Source of the DNA: Henricia sp. BOLD:AAB3569 | Lineage: Eukaryota; Echinodermata; Asteroidea; Spinulosida; Echinasteridae | Direction of reading: 5' to 3' | Length of the DNA: 64,000 bases | Assembly: GCA_037783545.1 (NCBI GenBank) | Contig: JBBELK010000010.1 | Location: 868,001-932,000, forward strand | In this document: positions 20,006 through 31,537 of the stretch, one piece after another | Position numbering within the stretch: the stretch's first letter is position 1 | How the letters are laid out: every line of letters starts with the position of its first letter | Position numbers and translations under genes: made by a program | Notes under the pieces: model-generated | The model's input: the letters and a program-made list of their open reading frames with translations, nothing else | Database searches by the model: none | Told to the model about the DNA's origin: nothing

Positions 20006-20164
20006 CTGAAACTTCAATTACTTCAGCGGGGTATAACTTCTGGTCTGAATACAGGGCCATCACCCTGTCTCCAATGCTGATATTGTCAGGCGACTCGCTG
20101 TCCAAATCTGTTATTCGGTTGATGTGTCTGACATCGTCTTCAACAAACCTCACTGTAACCCAAA
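20006..20164 (-). CDS. Single exon with a Tudor-like segment (candidate host gene)
   Basis: A clean internal exon on the minus strand, with a polypyrimidine-AG acceptor (CTGTTTCACAG before 20164) and a donor (TTTCAG then GTACAC after 20006). It is 159 bp (phase 2 in, 1 out). It reads WVTVRFVEDDVRHINRITDL and then IGDRVMALYSDQKLYPAEVI. The GDRVxALYxDxxxYPAEVI pattern is that of Tudor/Agenet-like folds, which read methylated Lys or Arg in chromatin or RNP proteins. It has no stops, unlike most frames here, which suggests selection. Neighbouring exons are not recognised, so gene identity is unknown. It could also be an exon captured by a transposon. Confidence 0.5.
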
Positions 20165-20869
20165 CTGTGAAACAGATGGAAATTATTAGCTACTATACAC
20201 ACTGTATCCTTAATTGCATGCAAATATGCTTGGATCATGCAATCTGAATGTTGTGTACATCACCTTTATTTTTTTACCCCTTCAAAGCATGACAAAAATT
20301 GGTTCACTCTTGTGTACATTATTTTTGGCCAAATTCCATGAAAACAAAGGTGTTATTTAAAACTATAAAAAAACACTCGTCAGCTACTTTTGTTGGCTAC
20401 TTTTTGTTGGCTAGATGAACGGCCTAATGTGTCTTTGCGACGAAGGTCTAAGCTATATGGGAACAATATTTGCAGAATTGGATGCCGGATCTAAAACGTA
20501 AAGTATACTTGGGAAAGCTGGCGAACTCGGAGATCTGGCGAGAGAGTTTCGTGGACGTCAAAGCTATTCCACCAGCATAATAAGGGCTCACACGCATTCA
20601 CGGCCGTCTCAAGCAGTGATCGTAAGTACCCGAGGAAGGAACTACCGGGGGTAGAATGATTTTTGGGAATTCTAGAAGGCAGGAAGTGCATTTTCGGCTA
20701 GGTTGGAAGTCTGTTTGGTTGGGGTTTTTTTGGGCAGTTTTTGGAACGCATCGTTCGGCAAAAACCAGCAAAAAGTGCGGGAAATTTCAAGTTCTGTATA
20801 CTCGTATAGTATTCCATGAGCTCCCCCCACCCCCCTCCTAACGGGCTATAGGCCTAAGTGAGCAAATAT
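20165..20869. other. Unassigned sequence upstream of the Tudor-like exon
   Basis: No clear exon. It would be intron or 5' flank of the minus-strand exon at 20006-20164. The small frames here carry no recognisable motif. Confidence 0.4.
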
Positions 20870-22310
20870 CAGAGCCATGGGACACATTTTATTTGCTTGA
20901 GTTTGTCCCAGTATACGAAGCTCTGTACACCATGTTCACGTAGGCTTTGGGCCTAAAAATAATCAGCTATAGTCCTAGGCTACCCCTAGAATAGCCCCGT
21001 GAACAGGGTGTCGTATCCTCCGCCCTGTTGCCTGACTATAAGCCCAAATCTGTGGCAAACTCACGCAAATAAAATTTGTCCCTTTAATTGGCTCTGATAT
21101 TTGCTCTGATAATAGCTGCACTCACCCAAGCGTGTAAATATTCCGAAGAGTACGCATCGATCCGATGTCTAGTTTTGGTGAAATCGTGGGGCAAACTTGA
21201 GACCCTCCGTGCGATAAAAATACATGATACCGTTTGCCCAAAAATCAAATATGCGCATGCACGAGAGCGGAGAGGTCAACACAATCTAGACAGGTATGTT
21301 CCACATCCTAATATTCACTTCCCTTCGTTGTATAAGATGAAGGGAAGTAAATATGAGGACAGCAAACCAGTCTAGATTGTGTTGACCTCTCCACTCTCGC
21401 GCATGCGCATATTTGATTTTTGGGCAAACTGTATTTTATCGCACTAGACATCGGATCGATGCGTACTCTTCGAAATATTTACACGCTTGGGTGGGTGTAG
21501 CTAAGATAATCTCAGCTCTTTTTTTATCATTTTTCATTGGGATGTGGTCTTTTAGCAGTAGAGCTGAGAGAAGTTAAGAACATGAACCCGCCATCGCAAT
21601 TAAAACAAATGTGTCATTTTCTCACCGTGACACACTAGTTCCCCCTAAAACTCACCCAAACCTTGTCAGGCATATTAAACGTACACTACGCAGGTCCTTC
21701 AGGGAAATAACCAGCCACGATGATTATTTTGCCAACAATTCCAGCGAAACAAACCGGTATGCTCACAGCCTAGTCTAGTCTGTGTACAAAGGAATACCAA
21801 ATGCGCATTGGTTACCAGACGTGATCTAAAATAAGTTATTTTTAGATCACGTCTGGTAACCAATGGCAACGGCTAGGCTGTGAGCATACCGGTTTGTTTC
21901 GCTGGAATTGTTGGCAAAATAATCATCGTGGCTGGTTACTAGTATTTCCCTCAAGGACCTGCGTAGTGGTTATGCCTGGCAAGGTTTGGGTGAGTTTTAG
22001 GGGGAATTAGTGTGTCACGGTGAGAAAATGACACATTTGTTTTGCGATGGCGGGTTCATGTTCTTAACTTCTCTCAGCTCTACTGCTAAAAGACCACATC
22101 CCAATGAAAAATGATAAAAAAAGAGCTGAGATTATCTTAGCTAGGGTGAGTGCAGCTATTGAGCAAATATCAGAGCCAAGTGACAAATTTCATTTGCGTG
22201 AGTTTGCCACAGATTTGAACTTAGTCAGGCAACAGGGCGGAGGTATAGGATACGACGCCCTGTTCACGGGGCTACCCCTACAACTATATGAGGGATACCT
22301 ATATCCCCCA
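20870..22310. repeat. Compound palindrome with three nested arm pairs
   Basis: Outer arms: 20870-21110 and about 22150-22290, sharing GCAAATATCAGAGCCA and GGCTACCCCTA-type words. Inner hairpin one: 21110-21305 against 21370-21495, with GAGGTCAACACAATCTAGAC and its complement. Inner hairpin two: 21505-21838 against 21839-22140, about 300 bp per arm, with ACCAGACGTGATCTAAAA meeting its complement at the centre. No coding capacity is recognised. The structure looks like layered fold-back insertions. Confidence 0.85.
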
Positions 22311-22635
22311 TAGCTGATTTCGTTTTTTACCAATATGGGGGCGCCTGAAGTTTAAGAGCGGACATTAAATTCTCCAGAGAATTTAATAATAATGAAAATT
22401 TATAATGCGCCGGTATCCATCAAAAAAGATGCTCATGGAGAAATAAGTATCGGAATTCCGTAGATACACGCAGGGTGAGTGTCTCAAGAACTTTGGTATT
22501 ACGATTGGGCAGCGGATTATTGCGCTAGCCCAACAAGTTTCTGTCCGCGCTTTATAAACATCATCAGGCGCCGCCAATATTGGTAAAAAACTAAATCAGC
22601 TAGGCCTATGGCATATATGGGGGATAGGCCTAGCT
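22290..22635. mobile_element. Small inverted-repeat element
   Basis: Terminal inverted repeats of about 65 bp: the left contains TATCCCCCATAGCTGATTTC and CCAATATGGGGGCGCCTGA, the right TCAGGCGCCGCCAATATTGG and CATATATGGGGGATAG. The ~210-bp interior has no gene. It adjoins, or is the outer edge of, the compound palindrome. Confidence 0.6.
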
Positions 22636-22961
22636 TAGTTTTAGAAGGCTAAAAGTGTTTTTCTGACATTTTTATTGGGACGTTATCATTTTCTATGTTA
22701 CACTTTTAGCCATTTGACAATTTACCCCCATTCGCCATGTTGAATTTTCCTGCACGACCAAAATGGCCGCCGTACTCCAAACTGAATTTTCATTTTACAA
22801 TCCAAATTAAACATTGAAAAACTTACCATAAGTCCCTGGAATCTCCAGAATTTAGTACCATGGTCCGTTTTCCCCGATGATTCTTCTAAACAGGAAAAAA
22901 CTAGTCCAACGTGATTTTTCTTCACATTTTCGAGCAAACTCGGGAGAAGAGCGACATTTCC

Positions 22962-23073
22962 CACGTGTTTAGGGTATTCCGCCCTCTTGTGGTCATCTCA
23001 TTGTATGACGTCACTGCAGTACAATAAGATGACCACAAGAGGGCGGAATATCGAATGTCATCTCTAAACACGT
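22962..23073. repeat. Near-perfect hairpin
   Basis: The arms contain GCCCTCTTGTGGTCATCT and its complement, flanked by ACGTGTTTAG / CTAAACACGT, around a short TGACGTCA loop. Probably a tiny MITE. Confidence 0.75.
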
Positions 23074-23144
23074 TTGTCCAACATCTCGAGTTGACTTCTT
23101 CAATTGAACTCAATTGAAAATTGATAGGTGCATCAATCAATTGT

Positions 23145-23240
23145 TTCCCCTCCCCCCCCCCTCCCCTCCCCCCCCCCTCCCCTCCCCTCCCCCTCCCCCC
23201 TCCCCTCCCCCTCCCCTCCCCCTCCTCTCCCCTCCCCTTT
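23145..23240. repeat. C/CT-rich simple repeat
   Basis: An almost pure run of CCCCTCCCC-type text. The minus-strand Gly/Arg frame through it is an artefact of composition. Confidence 0.9.
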
Positions 23241-24236
23241 CTCATGAAGTTAGTAACTAGGCCTACATGTAGGCCTATAGTACATTGTATTATTAATAAC
23301 ATTGTTCATTTCATCAGGCTGCTGTACGTGGGAGGCCTACATTACAATGGCAAATGAAGAGATGACCAAGAGAAGAGGACCTTACAGACATTACATGGTT
23401 ACAGATGGTGACTCTGAGATTGTTGAACCATCAAAACTACCAAAATCTACATTTTATCGGTGGAAGTCTGAAAGAAACCGTCTGAAGATGAGGGGTCAGC
23501 TCATCACCTTGGACTTGAAGATGAAGAGTCAGCTATGTCAGTATCAGACACAGATGAGGAGCATGCAGAACAAGAAATTCCAGATCTGAATAAGTACATT
23601 GACCCTGTGACTGAAGCAGCCGACTTGTATGATGATGATGATGATGATGACAATGTCAGTACTAGTAACAGTGCTGAGTCAGAATTGGACACAAGTTCAG
23701 ATGATGAAGTGGAACTCAACAGAGAAACAGCCACTCTATGACACATCTTTGTTGACACTGGGAAGTGCTATGCTATTAATTATGACATTTGTTCTCCGCC
23801 ATAGCTTAACCAGAAAAGCAACTAGTGAACTGTTGACATTAATCAGCTTGTTGTTGCCTGCATCTGTATGTCAAGCATTCACCATACGTAAGTTTGACAA
23901 GTTCTTCATGGGACTGAAAACTAAAGTACAGAAACACTTCTACTGTACATTCTGCAAGCATTACAATGGGATTGCTGAACGCAGAATCATCTGTGAACAT
24001 TGTGGTAAACCAATATCTGAAGATGACTACTTCATCACAATTCCCATAGATGAACAATTGAAGAACATTATTCCAGGTATGGTTCTTTCGAAGTTTTTAA
24101 AATATCTTTTTTGGTATTTTTAAAGTAATGATTAGGTAATAAAAGCTAGTACAAATTATGCACAATCTTTTTCCTTTTTATATTTTTTATTAGGATATAA
24201 ATATACATTCGTATTGAATTTCATGGAAATTAGGCT

Positions 24237-24377
24237 TTAAGGGGACAGGCTCGTCAACAATGCGCGCGCGCAAAATTCGTGCAACGAAATACGCAGCTCC
24301 TTAGCAAAGGCATGGAGGTGTGTATTTCGTAGCACAAATTTAGCGTGAGCGCATTGCTGACGAGCCTGTGCCTTTAA
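24237..24377. mobile_element. Palindromic TTAA MITE, copy 1
   Basis: About 140 bp, almost wholly palindromic, bounded by TTAA. The left arm has ACAGGCTCGTCAACAATGCG and the right arm CGCATTGCTGACGAGCCTGT. No coding capacity. It lies in intron 1 of the CACTA-like gene. Confidence 0.85.
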
Positions 24378-25637
24378 ATTATATTTTGTGTGATTTTCAG
24401 CAAAATAATTTATTTTTTTCTACGACAATTTCATTTTCAATACAAAGCAATTGTATTTAAGACGTGGGCGCGGCCGTGAGCTAGGCTCAAAAGTGTTTAA
24501 GACTGACTGGGCCTTTGTCGTCCCTTTAAAACTGCCCACGTGATGATGTGCTTTCAGCCAATAGGGATGCGTAACGTAAACTGTCTAAGGTATTTATGAA
24601 TAGGGTACTATTTATTCTGTCAGATTGTGTAGATGAAATCAACAAGTACAAAGAGTCATTTCCTGACAATGACGATGTTCTGACTGATGTTCTGGATGGT
24701 GATTTGTACAAAGAGCAGTTTGATGGTGCGTTCTTCAAAGGGACTGAACAAGAAGCAAGGAAGAGAGAGGTGCACATTTCACTCCAGATGAACATGGATG
24801 GGGTTTCTCTCTTTCGGTCGTCAACGTATGCAGTCTGGCCAGTGTATTTCATCATTAATGAATTACCACCAACATTAAGGTTAGTGTTTTTACATGTAGT
24901 CTGTTTATCTTTGTACATTTACGTGCATAGAGTCAATATACTTGTAATAATAGATAAAGGTTGATACACAGCATAAAATGTCTATACTTGTTCATAAATG
25001 GGTCTTTTATTTGTTGTAAAATAGTGTGACAATATGCCTTTTTAAAAACCCTGTGTATACATTTCCAATGTAACGCTTGTAACCAGGACGGCCTAAAAAA
25101 AATCGTCCCGGTTATGCACGTTATGTTGGAAATTTGTACACTGGGTTTATAGAAAGGCATGTTGTTGCACTATTTGTAACCCTCTTTGGGCTTAGGTTAT
25201 CTCTTCAGAACAACTGAAACTTATTTCTTTTATTTTGTTTCCAGTGACAATTAAAGGTTTACTATAAATTATATAGAACAAAATTCATTTATCTGATGTC
25301 TTTACATTTTGCACATAGATTTACACGGAAGTTCCGCTTGTTCAGTGCATTGTGGTTTGGGAAGAGTAAACCAGAAATGTCGGTTTTACTGAGAGTAATC
25401 ACAGCACAGCTTCTGGATTTGTTCCAAAAAGGTGAGAAATTCAATAATCTTGTCCTTAAGATTTTGCTCTGGCCTTAAACACTTGCTAGACCGTAACCTT
25501 ATACATTTGCTAGCTTCAGAGATGAAATTTGCTAAACACTAGTGACTTAACAATGCCCGTTTCCAAGCATGCACCTCGTACCTCGTGGACTTGAAATACA
25601 TGTAGCTCTAATGCTTGCACAACTTTTCTACTAACGC

Positions 25638-25778
25638 TTAAAGGTACAGGCTCGTCAGCAATGCACGAGCGCCAAATTTGTGCCACGAAATACGCAGCTC
25701 CATAACAAAGGCATGGAGCTGTGTATTTCGTGGCACGAATTTGGCGCTCGCGCATTGCTGACGAGCCTCTGCCTTTAA
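25638..25778. mobile_element. Palindromic TTAA MITE, copy 2
   Basis: TTAAAGGTACAGGCTCGTC at the left, GACGAGCCTCTGCCTTTAA at the right, with a central GCATGGAGCTG loop. It lies in intron 3 of the CACTA-like gene. One of the best-preserved copies. Confidence 0.9.
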
Positions 25779-26420
25779 AGGACACATATATTCAGTCAAG
25801 TGAGTTAGTTTGCAGTAAGAGCTACTTCTTTATACAAAACTTTTTTATCATCGCCACTTGGTTTTTAAAATAAATTCTAAACGTTTTTTTAACTCACCGT
25901 GGAAGCTGCCATTTTACAGTCGGAGATGAAGCCACACTGCCAACTTGAGCTTGCCCAGGAATGTGTTCTTGTGATAAAACGCTGTAAAGGTATTTTGCTT
26001 AATTGCATCCATTTTTTATTTTGTACATGTAGGCACTGAACTGTATATCAATGGAAAGAATCTCCTTTTGCGTGCAATTCTGATGTGTTGTATTGCGCAA
26101 AACTTCCACCCAGTTCAATGGTTTCTATGGCTGTCCTACATGTCTGGAGAAAGGAAAGTCTTCAAAAACACTACAAGGGACACACACCCATACCTACCCA
26201 TTCAACATGTCTAATATGGCGAGTGGGCATGGGCAAACGAGAACCCGCCAAGGTACTATGGTCCATGCTTCAGAGGCTGAAACCACACAAAAACCCGTCT
26301 TTGGCGTCAAGGGGGTCACATGGCTTCTTATTACCTTATGGGTCATGAGATTTTTATATCATAACATCCGTTATATTTTTCTGATTACGAAACTGAAACT
26401 CCCGCGCTTCTGAGGCCGCA

Positions 26421-28690
26421 TTATTTTATATTAGAGAGAATTGCGAGCTGAACGAGTGTGGTTTGTGTAGAATATGACTATCGCCGCGATGTGGGGTATT
26501 TTTTCTTCCAATTACAAACATTTTAGACACTGTAGCTCCTAAAAGTGGCCCTATTTTGTCCAGTAGCGTATGTGCCTTTGTTCCAAAATGGAAGCTGGTC
26601 TGTTTAGCAATTTTCACTGTTGCAGGGGTAGTTTTGTTTCATGTGGAAATTAGGGAATGAAAGTGACGGATTACCCCCCTAAAATTGAACAGAATTGAAA
26701 AGATGAGATTTCAATGAGTATTTTGGTTGTTGTCTCCAGACACTGAGAGAGTTGTGAGTATTTTTAAATGATTTTTGAAAATTGGGTATTTAGCATTGGT
26801 TCCTAAGGGAGCCCTATTTACTGGGGTGCAACCTATAATGGCATCGTCCATTTTGTTTGTTCGTTTGTTTTGTTCTTTCCTCCAACTGTATTTAAACATG
26901 TGGGTTTGTTAACATCAAAGGTAAAAGTTGAAATAACAGGAATAATGACAATTTGAAGTCATTTTAATTTTGTAAAAATATGTTTTATTTAATTTCTTCA
27001 GGTCTGCATGGTGCAAGATAAATTCTGCCAATCACAGTGGAGAGAAGTTAGCCCGCAGAGCAAAACAGGTACACGTGTAGTAATGCACGGCTGGTATCAA
27101 GCTTGTACCTCCCACCCCCTCTCCCCGGCTGCCCCACCTAAGAGGTACGGTGGGGGGAGGGGGGGAGGGGGGGGGGGGGGTGGTCCTTGTCGAGTAACAA
27201 AATCCCCACCCCTGGGGCAAAATTTAGGTGACAAAATATTCCAACCCATGTGGCAAAACATGCATGTTTCGCCATACAATATTGATTTCTATATGCATCA
27301 AAATCCCCACCCTGGGGCATGAAAATAGTGATTGAAGCCCCACCCAAAGACCGGTGGGGTTGGGGGGTGGGGTTGGGGGGTGGGGGGGTGGGGGGGTTGG
27401 AACAACATGGTAGGTGCATCAGTATGTATGTACAATGTACTTGACTTGATTTGGAATAGTTTTAGTTAGCAATACTTTTCTCTTTCTATAGTGCCCCCCC
27501 CCCCCCCCCCCCCCCACCCCCACACACCCTCCCCCACCCCCATCCTGCACCATATTTAGTACAGCTGAACACGAACAAGATCCCGAGACCTTTGACATTC
27601 CAACATTTAGGTGGAATTTGAAGATTGAGGGGGAAAAAGCTCAGGGAGAGTGCATATATGTGCATTTATCATTCAATAGTGTACGAAACATGGGCGGGGC
27701 CCTATCTGGGTGAGCTTGGCATTTGGCCTCCAAGAATTGTTTTTCAAATTTTTTTGCAGAAATGTGATCAGTAATGTTCTTTCTGTCACACAAGAGTACT
27801 TGTTGGCCAAATTTCAGCAACTCGGGTCATTAAAGGCTGCACCGCAGTAAATAGGCAGAGATCTGTGCGCCGAGCTCATGAATTTTTTGTATGCCCTCAA
27901 ATTATTTTATATTAGAGAGAATTGCGAGCTGAACGAGTGTGGTCTTGTGTAGAATATGACTATCGCCGCGATGTGGGGTATTTTTTCTTCCAATTACAAA
28001 CATTTTAGACACTGTAGCTCCTAAAAGTGGCCCTATTTTGTCCAGTAGCGTATGTGCCTTTGTTCCAAAATGGAAGCTGGTCTGTTTAGCAATTTTCACT
28101 GTTGCAGGGGTAGTTTTGTTTTATGTGGAAATTAGGGAATGAAAGTGACGGATTACCCCCCTAAAATTGAACAGAATTGAAAAGATGAGATTTCAATGAG
28201 TATTTTGGTTGTTGTCTTCAGACACTGAGAGAGTTGTGAGTATTTTTAAATGATTTTTGAAAATTGGGTATTTAGCATTGGTTCCTATGGGAGCCCTATT
28301 TACTGGGGTGCAACCTATAATGGCATCGTCCATTTTGTTTGTTCGTTTGTTTTGTTCTTTCCTCCAACTGTATTTAAACATGTGGGTTTGTTTACATCAA
28401 AGGTAAAAGTTGAAATAACAGGAATAATGACAATTTGAAGTCATTTTAATTTTGTAAAAATATTTTTTATTTAATTTCTTCAGGTCTGCATGGTGCAAGA
28501 TAAATTCTGCCAATCACAGTGGAGAGAAGTTATCCCGCAGAGCAAAACAGGTACACGTGTAGTAATGCACGGCTGGTATCAAGCTTGTACCTCCCACCCC
28601 CTCTCCCCGGCTGCCCCACCTAAGAGGTACGGTGGGGGTGGGGGGGGGGGGGGGGGTGGTGGTCCTTGTCGAGTAACAAAATCCCAACCC
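26421..28690. repeat. Direct duplication: 26421-27196 repeated at 27902-28685
   Basis: The two ~780-bp copies differ at only about seven to ten positions, roughly 99% identity. They share GCGAGCTGAACGAGTGTGG at the start and a G-rich tract near the end. The offset is 1481 bp, consistent with tandem duplication of a 1.48-kb unit whose second copy was cut short at the CR1-like element. No convincing gene lies inside; recurring frames are duplicated artefacts. Confidence 0.85.
27145..27545. repeat. G-tract, GGGGTTGGGG block and poly-C tract
   Basis: Three homopolymer-rich segments: a G run at about 27150-27185, GGGGTGGGGTTGGGG text at 27350-27400, and a nearly uninterrupted C run at 27492-27517. 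Length here is likely to be unreliable in any assembly. Confidence 0.85.
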
Positions 28691-28696
28691 CTGGGG

Positions 28697-30073
28697 TGGT
28701 CGAGAAGGTTGTCGCAGCAAGACTAAATACCCACCTTGCCCAACATTCATTACGAGAGGAAATGCAATCTGCCTACACTAAATTCCACAGTGTGGAAACT
28801 GCGCTAGTCAGAGTCCATAATGACATCATGTTGGCTGTTGACCAAAAGAAAGCTTTAGTTTTAATCTTGCTCGACCTCTCGGCGGCCTTCGACACCATAG
28901 ACAACAATGTCCTCATTAGTAGACTACAACATAGATTCGGGATCCAAGGCACAGCACTTGCTTGGTTTAAGTCATACCTACAACATCGGTTACAAGCTGT
29001 CCGTGTCTTAGGGACTCAATCTGACAATACTAATCTCGTCTGTGGTGTTCCACAAGGCTCAGTCCTTGGGCCTCTTTTGTTCACACTTTACACATCTCCT
29101 TTAGGACAGATTGCGCGGCTCCATAGAATTCAGCATCACTTATACGCAGACAACACACAATTATACGCAACATTTTCTCCTAGTATCCCTGGTGATGACA
29201 CAAACACGCAGGAAAAGTTAGAAATCTGTATTCGTGACATTCAACACTGGATGGCTGCAAACTTTCTTAAATTTAATGCGCACAAAACCCAGGTACTTTT
29301 AATTTGTTCTAAACAACTGAAAAACCAAATCAACTTGTCTGATATTCATATAGGTGATGTCCGGGTTACAGCTTGCACCGAAGCACGGAATCTTGGTGTC
29401 ATCTTTGACAGCATCATGAACTTCAACCAACATGTTTCCTCTGTCTGTCAATCCTCCTACCTGCATCTTCGTCGCATTGCAGCTGTCAGGACGCTTATAA
29501 CGTCGTCTGCTGCTGAACAGATCATACATGCCTTCATTTCATCTAGGCTTGACTTCTGTAATAGTTTACTCATGGGTCTTCCACAAAGTACACTAAAATG
29601 TCTCCAATCTGTACAGAATTCTGCCGCTCGATTACTCACACGCTCAAGGATTTCAGATCACATAACTTCCATTCTGTTCAAACTTCATTGGCTACCCATT
29701 AGGTACAGGATTCAATTTAAAGTTGCATTGTTGACATTTAAAGCCCTTCATGGATATGCACCATCTTACATTCAAGACTTGCTACAAGTCCGCACAATGA
29801 GACCGAGTCTCAGGTCAACAGGTAACACGCTCTATGTCCCTAGAACCCGTCTGGTAACCTATGGGGATATGGCATTTTCTAGTTATGCACCCCGTCTTTG
29901 GAATTCTTTGCCAGATGAGCTCAGAGCCACACGTGATCTTTCTGTCTTTAAACGTCATTTAAAGACATTTCTTTTTAACCAGGCTTTTCACAACAATTAG
30001 TGACTTTCTTTCTTGACCTGGCGCCTTTGAATGGCCTCCAGATATTGTGCTTTGCTGTTATTATTATTATTAC
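28697..30073 (+). pseudogene. CR1/L2-like non-LTR retrotransposon, 5'-truncated
   Basis: From about 28697 one long frame runs to the stop at 29998-30000. It carries reverse-transcriptase motifs LLDLSAAFDTIDNN, WFKSYLQHR, GVPQGSVLGPLLFTLY and HLYADNTQLY, then the C-terminal region typical of the CR1/L2 group (AARLLTRSRI, LHWLPIRYRI, SYAPRLWNSLPDELR). The endonuclease and the start of RT are missing, as usual for 5'-truncated copies. The catalytic FADD/YADD motif reads YADN, so this copy would be inactive. The 3' tail ends in a short TTATTATTA run near 30058-30073. It joins the duplicated unit in the middle of its G-rich tract. Confidence 0.85.
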
Positions 30074-30646
30074 TAGAGACTATGCACCGAGGTGGGTACC
30101 TGTCATCTCGGAGGATGTTTTAAAAAAAGGAAACTCCCGCCCGAAAATCACCCGGTGGAAATTCTCGCGAGACGCCATTAATCTCGCGTTACTTTCCAAC
30201 GGGACGTACGAGTAGCTGTGATGTCAGAGGAATATTTTTTCAAAGGCAAATCCTCGACAATTCTCGCGTGACTTTGCGTGCGTACACGCATGCGTGACGT
30301 ACACACGTTCAAACAGCATGGTTTAGTGAACACGACCTCGCCGCATGACCTCGCCCCACAGATCTGAGGCGAGGATGGAGTGTCTGGTAGGCGCGGTGGA
30401 ATCCTCGACAATTCTCGCGTGACTTTGCGTGGACTAGAGACTATGCACCGAGAGGTGCGTACCTGTCATCTCGGCGGATGTTTTTTAAAAAGGAAACTCC
30501 CGCCCGAATATCACCTGGTAGAAATTCTCGCGAGACCAAATTAATCTCGCGTTATTTTCCAACGGGACGTACGAGTAGCTGTGATGTCAGAGGAATATTT
30601 TTTCAATGGCAAATCCTCGACAATACTTGCGTGGCTTTGCTTGAAC
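30074..30646. repeat. Tandem duplication, ~360-bp offset
   Basis: ACTAGAGACTATGCACCGAG begins both copies (30074 and 30434), and AACGGGACGTACGAGTAGC and GTCAGAGGAATATTTTTTCA recur in each. The second copy is shorter and diverged by several percent. Confidence 0.85.
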
Positions 30647-30727
30647 CGTCATGTCGTCTCACCTCGCCTCCGCTGCTTTCAAAAAGGTGTAGCTCACGGT
30701 GGCGGCTGTATTCTATAATTACTCCCT

Positions 30728-30867
30728 TTAAAGGTACAGGCTCGTCAGCAATGCGCGCCCGCCAAATGTGTGCCACGCAATACGCAGCTCCATAGCAAAG
30801 GCATGGAGCTGCGTGTTTCGAGCACGAATTTGGCGGGCGCGCATTGCTGACGAGCCTGTGCCTTTAA
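30728..30867. mobile_element. Palindromic TTAA MITE, copy 3
   Basis: TTAAAGGTACAGGCTCGTC at the left and GACGAGCCTGTGCCTTTAA at the right, with the same central GCATGGAGCTG. Little decay. Confidence 0.9.
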
Positions 30868-31410
30868 CTATCCCCCAACACAACCTCTGATCCTCTAACT
30901 TCTAACGGTCCGTCCGGCCAATACAACATCTGCTCTGATTCTGCATGCCGTCACCGCACCGATATCTGCCGTCACCGTGCACCGCTAGCGCTAGCTAGCT
31001 CTGGCCGGATGCTGTAAAATTATTATGCATCACGCCACATAGTCATGTGACACATATCCAGGGTGCGTTTTTCCAACGTGAGGGCGTTCGAGATGCTTAC
31101 ACCGGGTAGCTGGTTTTATACACAAATCAAAGGATGAAACTGCTGCAGACAAAGGGACAAACTCAAATTTGTTTTTATTTCAGAAACAAGTGACATTTTC
31201 TCTACTTCAAGATTTTCTTGACGAGCGAGGGCGCTGTTCATAGCTAGTAAATATTCACAGTTGAAAAACAAAGAACAATGCATTTCAAACATCAACAGTA
31301 GCCCTTTGACCCATGTTTGCTCATGAATGTGAACATTCTCATTAGCATAAACATAGAAATCCTTTACTACATGTAGTTTCATGTAATAAAAATCCGATTT
31401 CATGCGTGCG
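30868..31410. other. Unassigned sequence
   Basis: No supported gene. The 95-codon minus frame at 31116-31403 has no recognisable motif. Confidence 0.4.
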
Positions 31411-31537
31411 TTAAAGGCACAGGCTCATCAGCGATGCGCGCGCGCCAATTTCGTGTCACGAATTACGCAGCTCCGTGCCTTTGCTACATACACGGAGCTG
31501 TGTATTTCGTGGTAAGAATTTGGCCTTTAGTTTTAGT
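31411..31537. mobile_element. Palindromic TTAA MITE, copy 4, degenerate
   Basis: The left end is recognisable (TTAAAGGCACAGGCTCATC) and the loop ACGGAGCTGTGTATTTCGTG is shared, but the right arm stops after GAATTTGG. Truncated copy. Confidence 0.75.

Larger units (their letters stand above)
23347..26350 (+). pseudogene. CACTA/EnSpm-like transposase gene, spliced, broken
   Basis: The ATG at 23347 starts MANEEMTKRRGPYRHY. Exon 1 (23347-24076) has an acidic Asp-run region, then LTLGSAMLLIMTFVLRHSL and a Cys-rich segment (HFYCTFCKHY...ICEHCGKPI). Exon 2 (24624-24879) reads DVLDGDLYKEQF and FIINELPPTLR. Exon 3 (25319-25431) reads FSALWFGKSKPEMS. Exon 4 begins at 26033 (GTELYINGKN) and reaches QFNGFYGCPTCLEKG. 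Junction phases agree at all three introns, supporting real splicing in the ancestor. This pattern is that of the tnp2-like (Transposase_21) proteins of animal EnSpm elements, from memory. Breaks: two frameshifts in exon 1 (near 23500 and 23740), one in exon 4 near 26095, and loss of the C-terminal half. TTAA MITEs sit in introns 1 and 3. Confidence 0.65.

Noticed and set aside
22922..23302. 126-codon minus-strand Gly/Arg-rich frame
   Set aside because: Translation of a C/CT simple repeat.
26426..26617. Recurring frame QTSFHFGTKAHTLLDKIGPL, also at 27902-28099
   Set aside because: Repeated only because the DNA is duplicated; no domain and no splice context.
27008..27419. Proline-rich and glycine-rich frames on both strands
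   Set aside because: Products of G and C homopolymer tracts within the duplicated segment.
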